A stretch of DNA of 10,943 nt, taken from Rhodoferax sp. UBA4127. Its GTDB lineage: Bacteria > Pseudomonadota > Gammaproteobacteria > Burkholderiales > Burkholderiaceae_C. The position numbers and the translations under genes were made by a program. The DNA lies in the NCBI GenBank assembly GCA_002381045.1, contig DFWT01000237.1:1-10943 (forward strand). Direction: 5' to 3'. Positions 1 to 7,900 of this stretch are shown here, piece after piece. Within the stretch, counting starts at the first letter, position 1. Each line of letters starts with the position of its first letter. The notes beneath the pieces are model-generated. The model was not told the DNA's origin. It saw nothing but the letters and a program-made list of their open reading frames with translations, and did not search any database.

Positions 1-1897
1 CATGCTCGATCACCATCAGCGATGCGTTGGGCACATCCACGCCCACTTCGATGACCGTGGTGCTCACCAGCACACCCATCTGGCCGCCGACAAACAAACC
101 CATCACCGCCTTCTTTTCAGCCACCGGCATGCGCGAATGCAGCAGCCCCACCATCACGCCGGGCAAGGCGGCGCTCAGTTGGGCGTGGGTCTCGGTGGCA
201 TTGGTCAAGTCCAATGCTTCACTTTCCTCGATCAGTGGACATACCCAGTAAATCTGCCGCCCTTGCGCAATTTGGTCGCGGATGCGTTCCAGCACCTCGC
301 CGCGACGCGCATCGTTCACCACTTTGGTGACGATGGGCGTGCGCCCAGGCGGCAGCTCATCGAGGGTGGACACATCCAGATCCGCGTAGTAACTCATGGC
401 CAGCGTGCGCGGAATTGGCGTGGCCGTCATCATGAGCAAATGAGGTTCCATCCCTGTTGCGGACTCACTGCTTGTAGGCGCCTCCCCACTTGAGGGAGCG
501 ACACGCGGTGGCCCGGCAGAGCCGCCTCCGCGGTGTCCTTGGCTTGGGTCTTCAACACCAGGATCAGCGGTCATCTTCTCCCGCAAAGCCAGCCGTTGCG
601 CCACACCAAACCGGTGCTGCTCGTCAATGATGGCCAGGGCCAGCTTGGCAAACTGCACCTTGTCCTGAATCAGCGCGTGCGTGCCCACCACCAGTTGCGC
701 CTGGCCACTGGCAATCAACGCCAGCATCTCGCGTCGCTCCTTGGCTTTTTGGCTGCCGGTGAGCCAGGCCACCGTAATGCCCAGCGGCGTTAACCAACCC
801 ACAAGTTTGGCAAAGTGCTGGGTAGCCAGAATTTCGGTGGGCGCCATCAGCGCACATTGCCACCTGGCATCCATGCACACCGCCGCCGCCAGCGCAGCGA
901 CCACGGTTTTGCCCGCACCCACATCGCCTTGCAGCAGGCGGTGCATAGGAATGGGGCGGGCAATGTCCTGCACAATTTCTGCAACCACCCGCTGTTGGGC
1001 GGTGGTGAGTTGGAACGGCAGCGCCGTCAACAGACGCTGGTACAAGGTCGCCGCAACCGGCGGCGACCGGCGCGTCGGCTGGTTTGACTCTGAGTACGAA
1101 TCGACGTGCCCGAGCAAGGTGTCCAAACGGTTTGCATCGGCAAGCACCGGCGCTTGCAACCTGGCCCGCTGGCGACGCGACTGCAACTGCGACAACTGTT
1201 GTGCCAATAGTTCTTCCGCCTTGAGCCGCTGCCAGGCCGGGTGGCTGTGGTCTTGCAGCGTGTTTATCGATACATCCGGCGTCGGGTTATGCAAAAAGAA
1301 GAGCGCTTGGCGCATATTCCACAAGGGCTTCAAGCCGATTTCTTGCAAATACTCGGGTGGCACGGTATCGGGCAAATCGGCCCTTGCCAAACCACCTTGC
1401 ACCGCCCGACGCAGATAGGCCTGCGGTAGCCCAGCCACTGTGGGGTACACCGGCGTCAAGGCGGTTGCCAAGTCGCCACCGGCCGATTTGACTATCGGGT
1501 GCATCATGGTCAACCCGGCAAAACCACCCCGGATTTCACCGCGCACCCGAATGCGTTTGCCCACCGCCATTGCTTGTTGCTGCGACGGGTAAAACGAAAA
1601 GAAACGCAGCAGGCAGGTATCGGTACCATCGTCCAGCGTCACCAGCAGTTGCCGATGGCCGGTGAGCTTGACCTCGGCGTGTTGCACCACACCCTCGACC
1701 TGAACGACCTCACCTTCACGGGCACTGCGCAAAGTCACCAGTTGCGTTTCGTCCTCGTAGCGCAGCGGCAGATGCAGCGCCAAATCAATCGGGCGGTTCA
1801 AGCCCAGCTTTCGCAGGGCTTTTTGCGGGCCGGTCAGGGGCTTTGATGGCGCCACCGCCGATACAGCGGGCCGTGGTGTGGCGCGCGACTCAGGCAT
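1..1897 (-). CDS. recG: ATP-dependent DNA helicase RecG, 3' end cut off by window edge
   Basis: RecG is a cytoplasmic monomeric superfamily 2 helicase that remodels stalled replication forks and branch-migrates Holliday junctions. The frame is open from ATG at 1897 to the left edge, giving 632 residues; E. coli RecG has 693, so roughly the last tenth is missing. An N-terminal wedge/OB region lies at about residues 60-130. Walker A GDVGAGKT is at 324-331 and the motif II box DEQH at 425-428, followed directly by RFGV. Motif III TATPIPRT starts at 491, and the motif VI region STTVIEVGVDVP is near 612-623. The start lies 26 bases after the stop of the cheV-like gene with no strong Shine-Dalgarno, so co-transcription is likely and the exact start is uncertain. 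Between motifs II and III there is an unusual extra segment (residues 442-484, positions 446-574), described separately. I saw no frameshift. Identity is very secure. Confidence 0.97.
   Translation of the reverse strand, partial: MPESRATPRPAVSAVAPSKPLTGPQKALRKLGLNRPIDLALHLPLRYEDETQLVTLRSAREGEVVQVEGVVQHAEVKLTGHRQLLVTLDDGTDTCLLRFFSFYPSQQQAMAVGKRIRVRGEIRGGFAGLTMMHPIVKSAGGDLATALTPVYPTVAGLPQAYLRRAVQGGLARADLPDTVPPEYLQEIGLKPLWNMRQALFFLHNPTPDVSINTLQDHSHPAWQRLKAEELLAQQLSQLQSRRQRARLQAPVLADANRLDTLLGHVDSYSESNQPTRRSPPVAATLYQRLLTALPFQLTTAQQRVVAEIVQDIARPIPMHRLLQGDVGAGKTVVAALAAAVCMDARWQCALMAPTEILATQHFAKLVGWLTPLGITVAWLTGSQKAKERREMLALIASGQAQLVVGTHALIQDKVQFAKLALAIIDEQHRFGVAQRLALREKMTADPGVEDPSQGHRGGGSAGPPRVAPSSGEAPTSSESATGMEPHLLMMTATPIPRTLAMSYYADLDVSTLDELPPGRTPIVTKVVNDARRGEVLERIRDQIAQGRQIYWVCPLIEESEALDLTNATETHAQLSAALPGVMVGLLHSRMPVAEKKAVMGLFVGGQMGVLVSTTVIEVGVDVPNASLMVIEH
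446..574 (-). repeat. Palindrome-rich in-frame insertion within recG
   Basis: These 43 codons (RecG residues 442-484) lie between the conserved REK that follows motif II and the PHLLMMTATPIPRT strand of motif III. In E. coli RecG the same gap is about 8 residues, so roughly 35 are extra. The encoded peptide is rich in Gly, Pro, Ser, Ala and Glu and is probably disordered. At the DNA level the segment holds nested inverted repeats. CTCCC (482-486) faces GGGAG (494-498). GACACGCGG (500-508) faces CCGCGGTGTC (528-537) with one bulged base. Inside that pair sits the perfect hairpin CGGC-AGA-GCCG (514-524). This resembles a mobile palindromic repeat tolerated in a surface loop, as known for Rickettsia palindromic elements. 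Calling it a repeat is inference, because I see no second clear copy in this window. Confidence 0.5.
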
Positions 1898-1923
1898 ACG
1901 CCAAGGGTTACCGCTTGCGCGGG

Positions 1924-2874
1924 CTAGCGGGTCAGTACCGAGCGAATGGTCTGGGCCAATTCTTCAGCAACAAACTTGGCCACATAGGCGTCGGCGCCAA
2001 CCTTTTTCACATGGTCTTCGTTAGTCGAACCGGTCAGTGACGAGTGAATCACCACCGGAATACCTGCGTAACGCGCTTCTTGTTTGATGTTGCGCGTGAG
2101 CGTAAAGCCGTCCATTTCAGGCATTTCCAGGTCGGTCAGCACCAGTGCCACCTTGTCGCGAATGGTTTGGCCATTGGCCTCGGCCTCTGAGGCCAAGGCG
2201 CGCAACCGGTCCCAGGCTTCCTTGCCAGACTTGGTCATGATGAACGGCACGCCCATCGCTTTGAGGCCTTGCTCAATCATCATGCGAGCCACCGCCGAGT
2301 CATCGGCCGCCAACACTACCGTACCCGGCGGAATATGCAGCTTGCTGGTGGACTCAATCTCGACTTGATGCTGCTCTGGAAACACGTCGCGCAGGATTTG
2401 CTCCACATCGAGCACTTGCGCCAAACGGGTGTTTTCCACATCGCCATCCAATCGCGCAATGCTGGTCACCAGGCCACCACCACGGCCTTCGGCCGACAAC
2501 ACCTGCTTCCACTCCAGTCGCACAATTTCACTGACCTCTTCCACGGCAAACGCCTGCGTGGTCCGGGCAAATTCAGTGACTAGCAAAATGCCAAGACCTT
2601 TGGTTGGGTTGGTGCCCACCATTTGCGGCAGGTTGATCACGGTGATCATCTGACCACGGATATTGGCCACGCCCATCACCGCCGGGGGCGAGTTCACCAT
2701 GGCGGTAATCTCTGGCATCACCAGGATTTCACGCACCTTAAACACATTAATCCCAAACAACTCGCGCTTGTCCAGCCCCGGTGCCTCACCCAGGCGAAAC
2801 AACAGCAACTCAAACATGCTGTTGCCAGCCAGGTTGGTCCGCTCGTCAATGTCACGCATGGTGGATTTGTTCAT
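1924..2874 (-). CDS. cheV: CheV-like chemotaxis coupling protein (CheW domain plus receiver domain)
   Basis: This 316-residue protein couples chemoreceptors to the CheA kinase and carries a phosphorylatable receiver domain that modulates adaptation. The CheW-like domain covers about residues 18-165, with the typical stretches FGINVFKVREIL (40-51) and VMGVANIRGQMITVINL (66-82). The receiver domain covers about 185-314. It has an acidic pair at D191/D192, the probable phosphoacceptor D248 in LTDLEMPEMDG, S278/S279 at the switch Ser/Thr site, and the conserved K300. All key receiver residues are present, so phosphorylation should be possible. No other chemotaxis gene is nearby, so this is an orphan copy. 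The start is ATG at 2874; ATG at 2859 (residue 6) is a possible alternative. No strong Shine-Dalgarno is visible before either. It lies 47 bases after mltA and 26 bases before recG. Family assignment is firm; the symbol assumes CheV is the right name within CheW-receiver proteins. Confidence 0.92.
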   Translation of the reverse strand: MNKSTMRDIDERTNLAGNSMFELLLFRLGEAPGLDKRELFGINVFKVREILVMPEITAMVNSPPAVMGVANIRGQMITVINLPQMVGTNPTKGLGILLVTEFARTTQAFAVEEVSEIVRLEWKQVLSAEGRGGGLVTSIARLDGDVENTRLAQVLDVEQILRDVFPEQHQVEIESTSKLHIPPGTVVLAADDSAVARMMIEQGLKAMGVPFIMTKSGKEAWDRLRALASEAEANGQTIRDKVALVLTDLEMPEMDGFTLTRNIKQEARYAGIPVVIHSSLTGSTNEDHVKKVGADAYVAKFVAEELAQTIRSVLTR

Positions 2875-2921
2875 GGTACGAAGTCCAGTCAGGTCGTCAG
2901 CTTAGATGCGCTATGGTAACT
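2875..2921. other. Short intergenic gap between mltA and the cheV-like gene
   Basis: These 47 bases separate the mltA stop (TGA, 2924-2922) from the cheV-like start on the minus strand. I see no GC-rich hairpin followed by a T run, so there is no evidence of an intrinsic terminator, and no convincing -35/-10 pair for sigma-70 or the flagellar sigma factor. This fits read-through from mltA, although a weak promoter cannot be excluded by eye. Confidence 0.4.
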
Positions 2922-4079
2922 TCAACCACCCGCCTTTGGCCACAGCACCCACATGCGCAGCGGCTGCTTCATACGCCCGGCAAGTTCACCCGCCTGCGCG
3001 CCCCAGCCAGCAAAATAATCGGCCCGCACCGCACCGCGGATGGCGCTGCCGGTGTCTTGTGCCAACACCAGTTTGTTCAAAGTCACTTGTGGCCCTTCAG
3101 AGCTCAACCAGACCGGTGTGCCGTAGGGAATGCTTTGTGGGTCCACAGCAATCGAACGCCCTGGTGTCAGCGGCACGCCTTGGGCACCTCGGGGTCCAAA
3201 ACCACTGTCGAACTCGTTCAAGGCCTCTTCTTTGAAAAACACCACGCGCGGGTTTTGCCATAACAGCGCCTGAACCCGCTGGGGATTTTGCAGCATCCAG
3301 GCACTGATGCCGGGCCAGGAGGCATCTCGCACCTCACCCTGGTCCATCAACCAGCGACCAATGCTTTTGTAGGCTTGGCCGTTGTGCCCGGCAAAGGCCA
3401 GCCGCACCAGGCGTTGTCGGCCATCTGGCTCTTTCAGGCGCAGTCGGCCCGAGCCCTGAATCTGCAATACCAGCGCCTGCACTGGGTCGGCCAGATAGGC
3501 GATTTCCCGACCCTTGAGCGCTTCTTTGGCCTGTGGCAGGCTGTCGATTTCTTGCCGGGTGAACCAGATACCACTGGCGCTCAGACCCGCAGGCATCTGG
3601 TACAGCGGCACGGCAAACTCGGCGCTGGGCAGACGCCGCGCTTCAAACTCGGGTTCGTAATAAGCCGTCAGCAAGCCCGGTACACCTGCGCCGAGTGGCT
3701 CCACCCGGTAAGGTTGCAGGCGCTGCAGCAGCCATTGGCGCTGCGCGTCTTCGCCGCCAATGCTCAGGCGTCGGACCTCTGGGCACAGGGGCGCAAACAC
3801 CGCGCCAGGGCGCTCACAGCTTTTCAACCAGGCATTCCAGGCTTCAAACAGCGCATCACCCTCAAAGCCAGGCAGATCACTCCAGGGAACAGGCACCCAA
3901 CGGCTGCCCCCCGGTGCTGCCGGCGGCATCCCGTCGGATTGCACACCAGCGGATGCTGCAGGGCGCACTGTACCCAACGCACCAGTGGACTGCGGCGCGG
4001 GGTAGTAACCCGGGCCGCTGCTGCAGGCAGCCAGCAAGCTCAGGCCCGCCAGCCATGGCGTCACACCAAGCCAGCGCAT
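2922..4079 (-). CDS. mltA: Membrane-bound lytic murein transglycosylase A (MltA), lipoprotein
   Basis: MltA cleaves the MurNAc-GlcNAc bond of peptidoglycan to give 1,6-anhydro-muropeptides and acts from the inner face of the outer membrane. With ATG at 4079 the protein has 385 residues. It begins with a lipoprotein signal peptide whose lipobox LAAC ends at Cys19, followed by a Pro/Ala/Gly-rich tether to about residue 60. The MltA core includes GLLTAYYEPEFEAR (135-148) and the hallmark VLQIQGSGRLRL (204-215). The C-terminal 3D domain has AQDTGSAIRG with D342 and ADYF with D354, the region that holds the catalytic aspartate in this family. The reading frame also offers TTG at 4082, one codon upstream. 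I chose the ATG because it overlaps the stop of the upstream nit gene as TGATG, typical of translational coupling. Size is normal for the family. Confidence 0.96.
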   Translation of the reverse strand: MRWLGVTPWLAGLSLLAACSSGPGYYPAPQSTGALGTVRPAASAGVQSDGMPPAAPGGSRWVPVPWSDLPGFEGDALFEAWNAWLKSCERPGAVFAPLCPEVRRLSIGGEDAQRQWLLQRLQPYRVEPLGAGVPGLLTAYYEPEFEARRLPSAEFAVPLYQMPAGLSASGIWFTRQEIDSLPQAKEALKGREIAYLADPVQALVLQIQGSGRLRLKEPDGRQRLVRLAFAGHNGQAYKSIGRWLMDQGEVRDASWPGISAWMLQNPQRVQALLWQNPRVVFFKEEALNEFDSGFGPRGAQGVPLTPGRSIAVDPQSIPYGTPVWLSSEGPQVTLNKLVLAQDTGSAIRGAVRADYFAGWGAQAGELAGRMKQPLRMWVLWPKAGG

Positions 4080-4933
4080 CAATTCAGGCCCAGCACACGG
4101 TGCTGCAATGCCGGCAAACGGTTTCGGCAGGCCATCAGGTTGGCAAAGTCCAGATCAGTCACCACAACGCCTTCGCCGGTGTCAAGCTGCCCAAGCAGCT
4201 TGCCCCAGGGGTCAATCGTCATGGCATGGCCCCAGGTACGGCGCTGGTTGTCATGCAAGCCACCTTGCGCGGCGGCAGCCACAAAGGCCAGGTTTTCAAT
4301 GGCCCGGGCGCGCAGCAACACCTCCCAATGGTCATGGCCGGTGGTGTAGGTGAAGGCGCTGGGCACCAGCAGCAAATGCGCACCTGCATGGGCATAGGCG
4401 CGGTACAGCTCAGCAAAACGCAGGTCGTAACACACGCTCAATCCAATGCGCCAGGTGTGACCGTCTTGGGATGGCAAATCAAAAAACACTGGGTCTTGCC
4501 CCGCAGTCAACACCAGAGATTCGTCATAACGTTCGCGGCCGTTGTCAAAGCGGAACAAATGAATTTTGTTGTAGCGCGCCACACAGTTGCCATCTGGGGA
4601 AAACACCAAACTGCTGTTACTCACCCTATCGGACGCCACCTTGCCTGTGCCGCCTTCACTTGGGCTGCCGTCGGTCAGGGGAAGGGTGCCACCCACCACC
4701 CACAAGCCAAGATCGCGCGCGCTGCTTGACAAAAACTTCTGCAAGGGTCCTCTGCCAAATGGTTCACCAATGGCCAGTTTGTCGGCGTCGGTCTGCCCCA
4801 TCAAACAAAAGTACTCAGGCAGTACTGCCAGTTCCGCACCCTGATTTGCAGCCGCTTCCAGCAGACCGCGGGCATGTTGCAGATTCACCTGGACATCGCT
4901 GCCAGACACCATCTGAATCACGGCAATTTTCAT
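4079..4933 (-). CDS. Carbon-nitrogen hydrolase (nitrilase superfamily, Nit1/deaminated glutathione amidase-like)
   Basis: This 284-residue cytoplasmic protein belongs to the nitrilase superfamily, whose members hydrolyse C-N bonds of amides by a Glu-Lys-Cys mechanism. The triad is visible as E40 in VLPEY, K123 in YNKIHLF and C168 in GLSVCYD; a conserved downstream block is HWEVLLRARAIEN (202-214). The YNKIHLF/SVCYDLRF pattern fits the Nit branch, whose characterised members hydrolyse deaminated glutathione. That substrate is inferred from family, not shown here, and another omega-amide is possible. The start at ATG 4933 is preferred over an upstream in-frame codon at 4996 because MKIAVIQM matches the family N-terminus and a good AGGAG lies 8 bases upstream. 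It overlaps yhdP by four bases (ATGA) and mltA by one (TGATG). Residues 86-104 look longer and more Gly/Ser-rich than usual between VVGGTLPL and the VSNSSLVF strand. Confidence 0.94.
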   Translation of the reverse strand: MKIAVIQMVSGSDVQVNLQHARGLLEAAANQGAELAVLPEYFCLMGQTDADKLAIGEPFGRGPLQKFLSSSARDLGLWVVGGTLPLTDGSPSEGGTGKVASDRVSNSSLVFSPDGNCVARYNKIHLFRFDNGRERYDESLVLTAGQDPVFFDLPSQDGHTWRIGLSVCYDLRFAELYRAYAHAGAHLLLVPSAFTYTTGHDHWEVLLRARAIENLAFVAAAAQGGLHDNQRRTWGHAMTIDPWGKLLGQLDTGEGVVVTDLDFANLMACRNRLPALQHRVLGLN

Positions 4934-7900
4934 TGGGGGGTCTCCTGGGTATCGGTTGACTTGTGAGTCACGTGGGTCACCTGCGGGTCGGCCCAACTGC
5001 CATCCACCCGAAACTCTTGCGTATTGGATTCGATCAGCGGACGACGCAAAAACAGCTGGGCCAGCACCGTCCCAAGCCCCACTGCCGGGTTGATCACCGT
5101 GGCAATGAGGGATGCGGTGCCGGCATTGATTTCCGGTATCACTACCACCTTGAGGTTCTGTGTTTCACGCGCCACATCGGCCGAGCCTTCCATCAGCACG
5201 GCCGCATTGACACCCTTCATCTGCAGGTTGTTGGTGCGGGCAATGCCTTCTGTCACGGTGACATCACCGCGCAAAAAATCAAACGCAAACCCGTCGCTGA
5301 ACACGTCCCTGAAATCCAGCGTCAAACGGCGTGGAAGAGACTGCAGACTCAGCACCCCAAGTAGCTTGGCAATGCCGGGATCGGCCTTAAGGAACTGCCC
5401 CGAGGCCACATTCACCGTGAACGCCCCACCCAGCGACGGGTAGTCCACCTTCAAGGGTGAGCCCAGCCAGGCAATCTGGCCCTCGAACTTTCCGCTGGCC
5501 TGGCGGACCACCCCGTTCATGCCAAACCGCGTCAACAGAGCGCCACCGTCGGTCACGTCCAGTTTGAAGTTCAGCACAGTACGTCGCCGCGCCGGCAGAG
5601 CACGCTCGGCTGCGGGTTCTAGGCCTCCTTGGGCATTGAGTCGTGCCCAATTCCCGTTGGCGGTGAACTTGGCCTCCGGGACCGTCAGGTTGAACTTGCT
5701 CAAACGCCATTCGCGCACCGGAACATCACCCACGTTGATCGCCGCACGGTTGATGGCTTCCACCTCCAGCCGGCCCAGGGCTTTGCCACCCAGATCGAGT
5801 TCGTCTGCCACCACATCCAGCGCCGGGATGCTGACTGGCTGGGCATCCAAAAAGGTCTCCACTTCGGCGGCTGTCGATGGGGCAATCGTCAACCGTGCCA
5901 AGCGCGCGTAAACCCGCCCGGCGCTGTTGACCGCTGCCGAGGTACTTTGGCGGTACTCCAAGTAGCCGTTCAATTCGTCGGCATGGATGTTGGTTTGCCA
6001 CAAGCCAGCTTCGCGCCCGCCGCCCGCCACCACCCGGTGAAACGTTCGACTGGCCAGCGTCAATGTGTCTGCCCGCACGGCCCAACTGGTGGGCAAGTAG
6101 CCCCGTGCCGGGTGCAGCGCATCCGCCCTTGCGGCTTGCGTCGACTCATGACTTGTACCGGTCTGAACGGGATGCATGGCCGTTTCCAGCACATCCTGCC
6201 AGGCATCCAGGTTCAGTTGTGCCAGCTTCACATTGGCGCGCACCCCCTGCGCTGGCAACCCGTTGGCCTCCGCTTCATCCAGTCCCGCTGAAATCAAACC
6301 GCGCAACACGCGTGGTTGCCCACCCGACACATCGCGCTCGTAAGCGACTTGCAGGTTTGGCCCCAAGCTCAGACTGATGCGGTCGGTCAGCGCAGCAGGC
6401 GGTCCGGCTGCGGTGCTTGCAGCCACACCGCCCGCAACTGGCAACACCTGTGTCTGCAAGCGCAAGCCCAGGCTGCTGGGGGCTGCTTTCTGGGCTGGCG
6501 CAGGCAGGCTCAAGGCCATGCCTTGCAGTGTGCTTTGCACCAACAGTTCCAACTGCCCTTGGCGCACACCGAGCGCTGCGGTATAGGCGGCACTGCCGCT
6601 GACCTGACGCGCCAGACGCGCAATAAAGCCCAATTCATTGGCTTGGCGCAAGCCATCCGACGTCGCCACACCACGCACCCGAATCGTCTCCGGCTTGCCG
6701 CGCGCACTGGGGCTGCCCACATCAAACACTAAACCGCCGTCCAACTGCGCGTCGCCGCCGAGCAAGCGAGCCTGCACGCCAGTCATGCTCAGCCCGCTCT
6801 CGGTGAAATTGAGCACCCCACGGGCTCGGCTGAGCTTGGGACTGTCGCGGCTGATTTGCAAGTCATTGCCCACCAATGTGACACTGCCGCGCACACTGGA
6901 TTTGTCCATGTCGGCAATGGGCAAGTTCAAAGCCAGTTTGACGTCGGCCTCACCCGCGCCGGTGGCCGAGCCCAGGGCATCATCAATCAAAGGGGCCAGC
7001 GCCGTGCTGCTCATCAGCTTGAAGGCATCCGCCAATGGCCCCTTGATCTGGCCGTTGACCTTGACTTCGGTTTTTGTCAAATCAGCAATCAGCACATCCA
7101 CCGCCGACACCAGCAGGCGCGGCAGCTCCGCCGATTTGGCTTTGGCGTTTTTGACCTGCAGCTGCTGGCGGTCAATCACCAGTTCTCCGCTCAGGCCTGT
7201 CAGGCTGGGCCAGGGCATTTCCCTGGGGTCTTGCCAAGTGCGCGGCACAAACAGCAGCGTGGCATCGCGTACATCGGCACTGATGCGGAAACTGTCCTGC
7301 TTTGATTTGCCAAGTGGCATGTCATAAATTTCGCCCTTGACGGCAAATCGCACATTGCTGGCACTCCCCCCCAGCACCGTGTCACGCACATAGTCGCGGG
7401 CCGCTTGGTCAATGACTTTTGGCAAGTAACGGTACACCCGCTTGCCCTCGGCGCGGTTCAAGGTGACCTGCAAGTCCAACACCCCCGGAAATCGGCTGTG
7501 ATTGGCCGCTGTTTTGGGGTCGGCGGTTTCCCACTTGATACGCCCTTCACCCTGCGCGTCGGCGTTGGAAAAGCGCAGGTCAGACACGTCCACAGCAATC
7601 CGCTCACCCTCCACGGTCCATCTGGTCTGGGCACTGAGCTGTGCCACGGCAATCACCGACTCGTCAAACATGCCGGGGACGTCCACGCTGCCTTGGTCCA
7701 ACCAGACCTCTGCCTGACCCGAACGCTGGTCAAACTCGAAGTCCAGTCCCAACCCGCGTACGCCGGGCGCGCCAGACACAGCGCTCAATTCAATCTGATT
7801 CAAGCGTCCTTTGGCAACATAACTTTGCAAAGCATTTTGCGACCCAGCCCATTTAAAATCCAGCCGTTCTGCTATTCCTTTTGGAGCATACTGGTTTAAC

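Noticed and set aside
681..1418. Plus-strand open frame of 245 codons opposite recG
   Set aside because: It is antisense to the RecG wedge and Walker A region, and its translation is rich in Cys, Trp and Ser without any family resemblance.
2875..2921. Possible terminator or promoter between mltA and the cheV-like gene
   Set aside because: There is no stable hairpin with a T run and no credible -35/-10 pair.
3288..4349. Long plus-strand open frame of 353 codons opposite mltA and nit
   Set aside because: It is antisense to two genes with clear family motifs, its translation is a low-complexity Arg/Pro/Gln/Ala mix with no recognisable domain, and such antisense frames are common in GC-rich DNA.
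3695..4729. Plus-strand open frame of 344 codons overlapping the same region
   Set aside because: It is another antisense shadow of mltA and nit, with no domain, no ribosome binding site and no consistent composition.
4934..4996. Upstream in-frame start for the nit gene adding 21 residues
   Set aside because: The extra residues are unlike the family N-terminus and are encoded within yhdP, while ATG 4933 has a good Shine-Dalgarno and an ATGA overlap.
6143..6157. A 15-base stretch resembling positions 462-476 in the recG insert (12 of 15 identical)
   Set aside because: It lies in another atypical insertion, which is suggestive, but a match this short and imperfect is expected by chance in a window of this size on two strands, and no palindromic core accompanies it.
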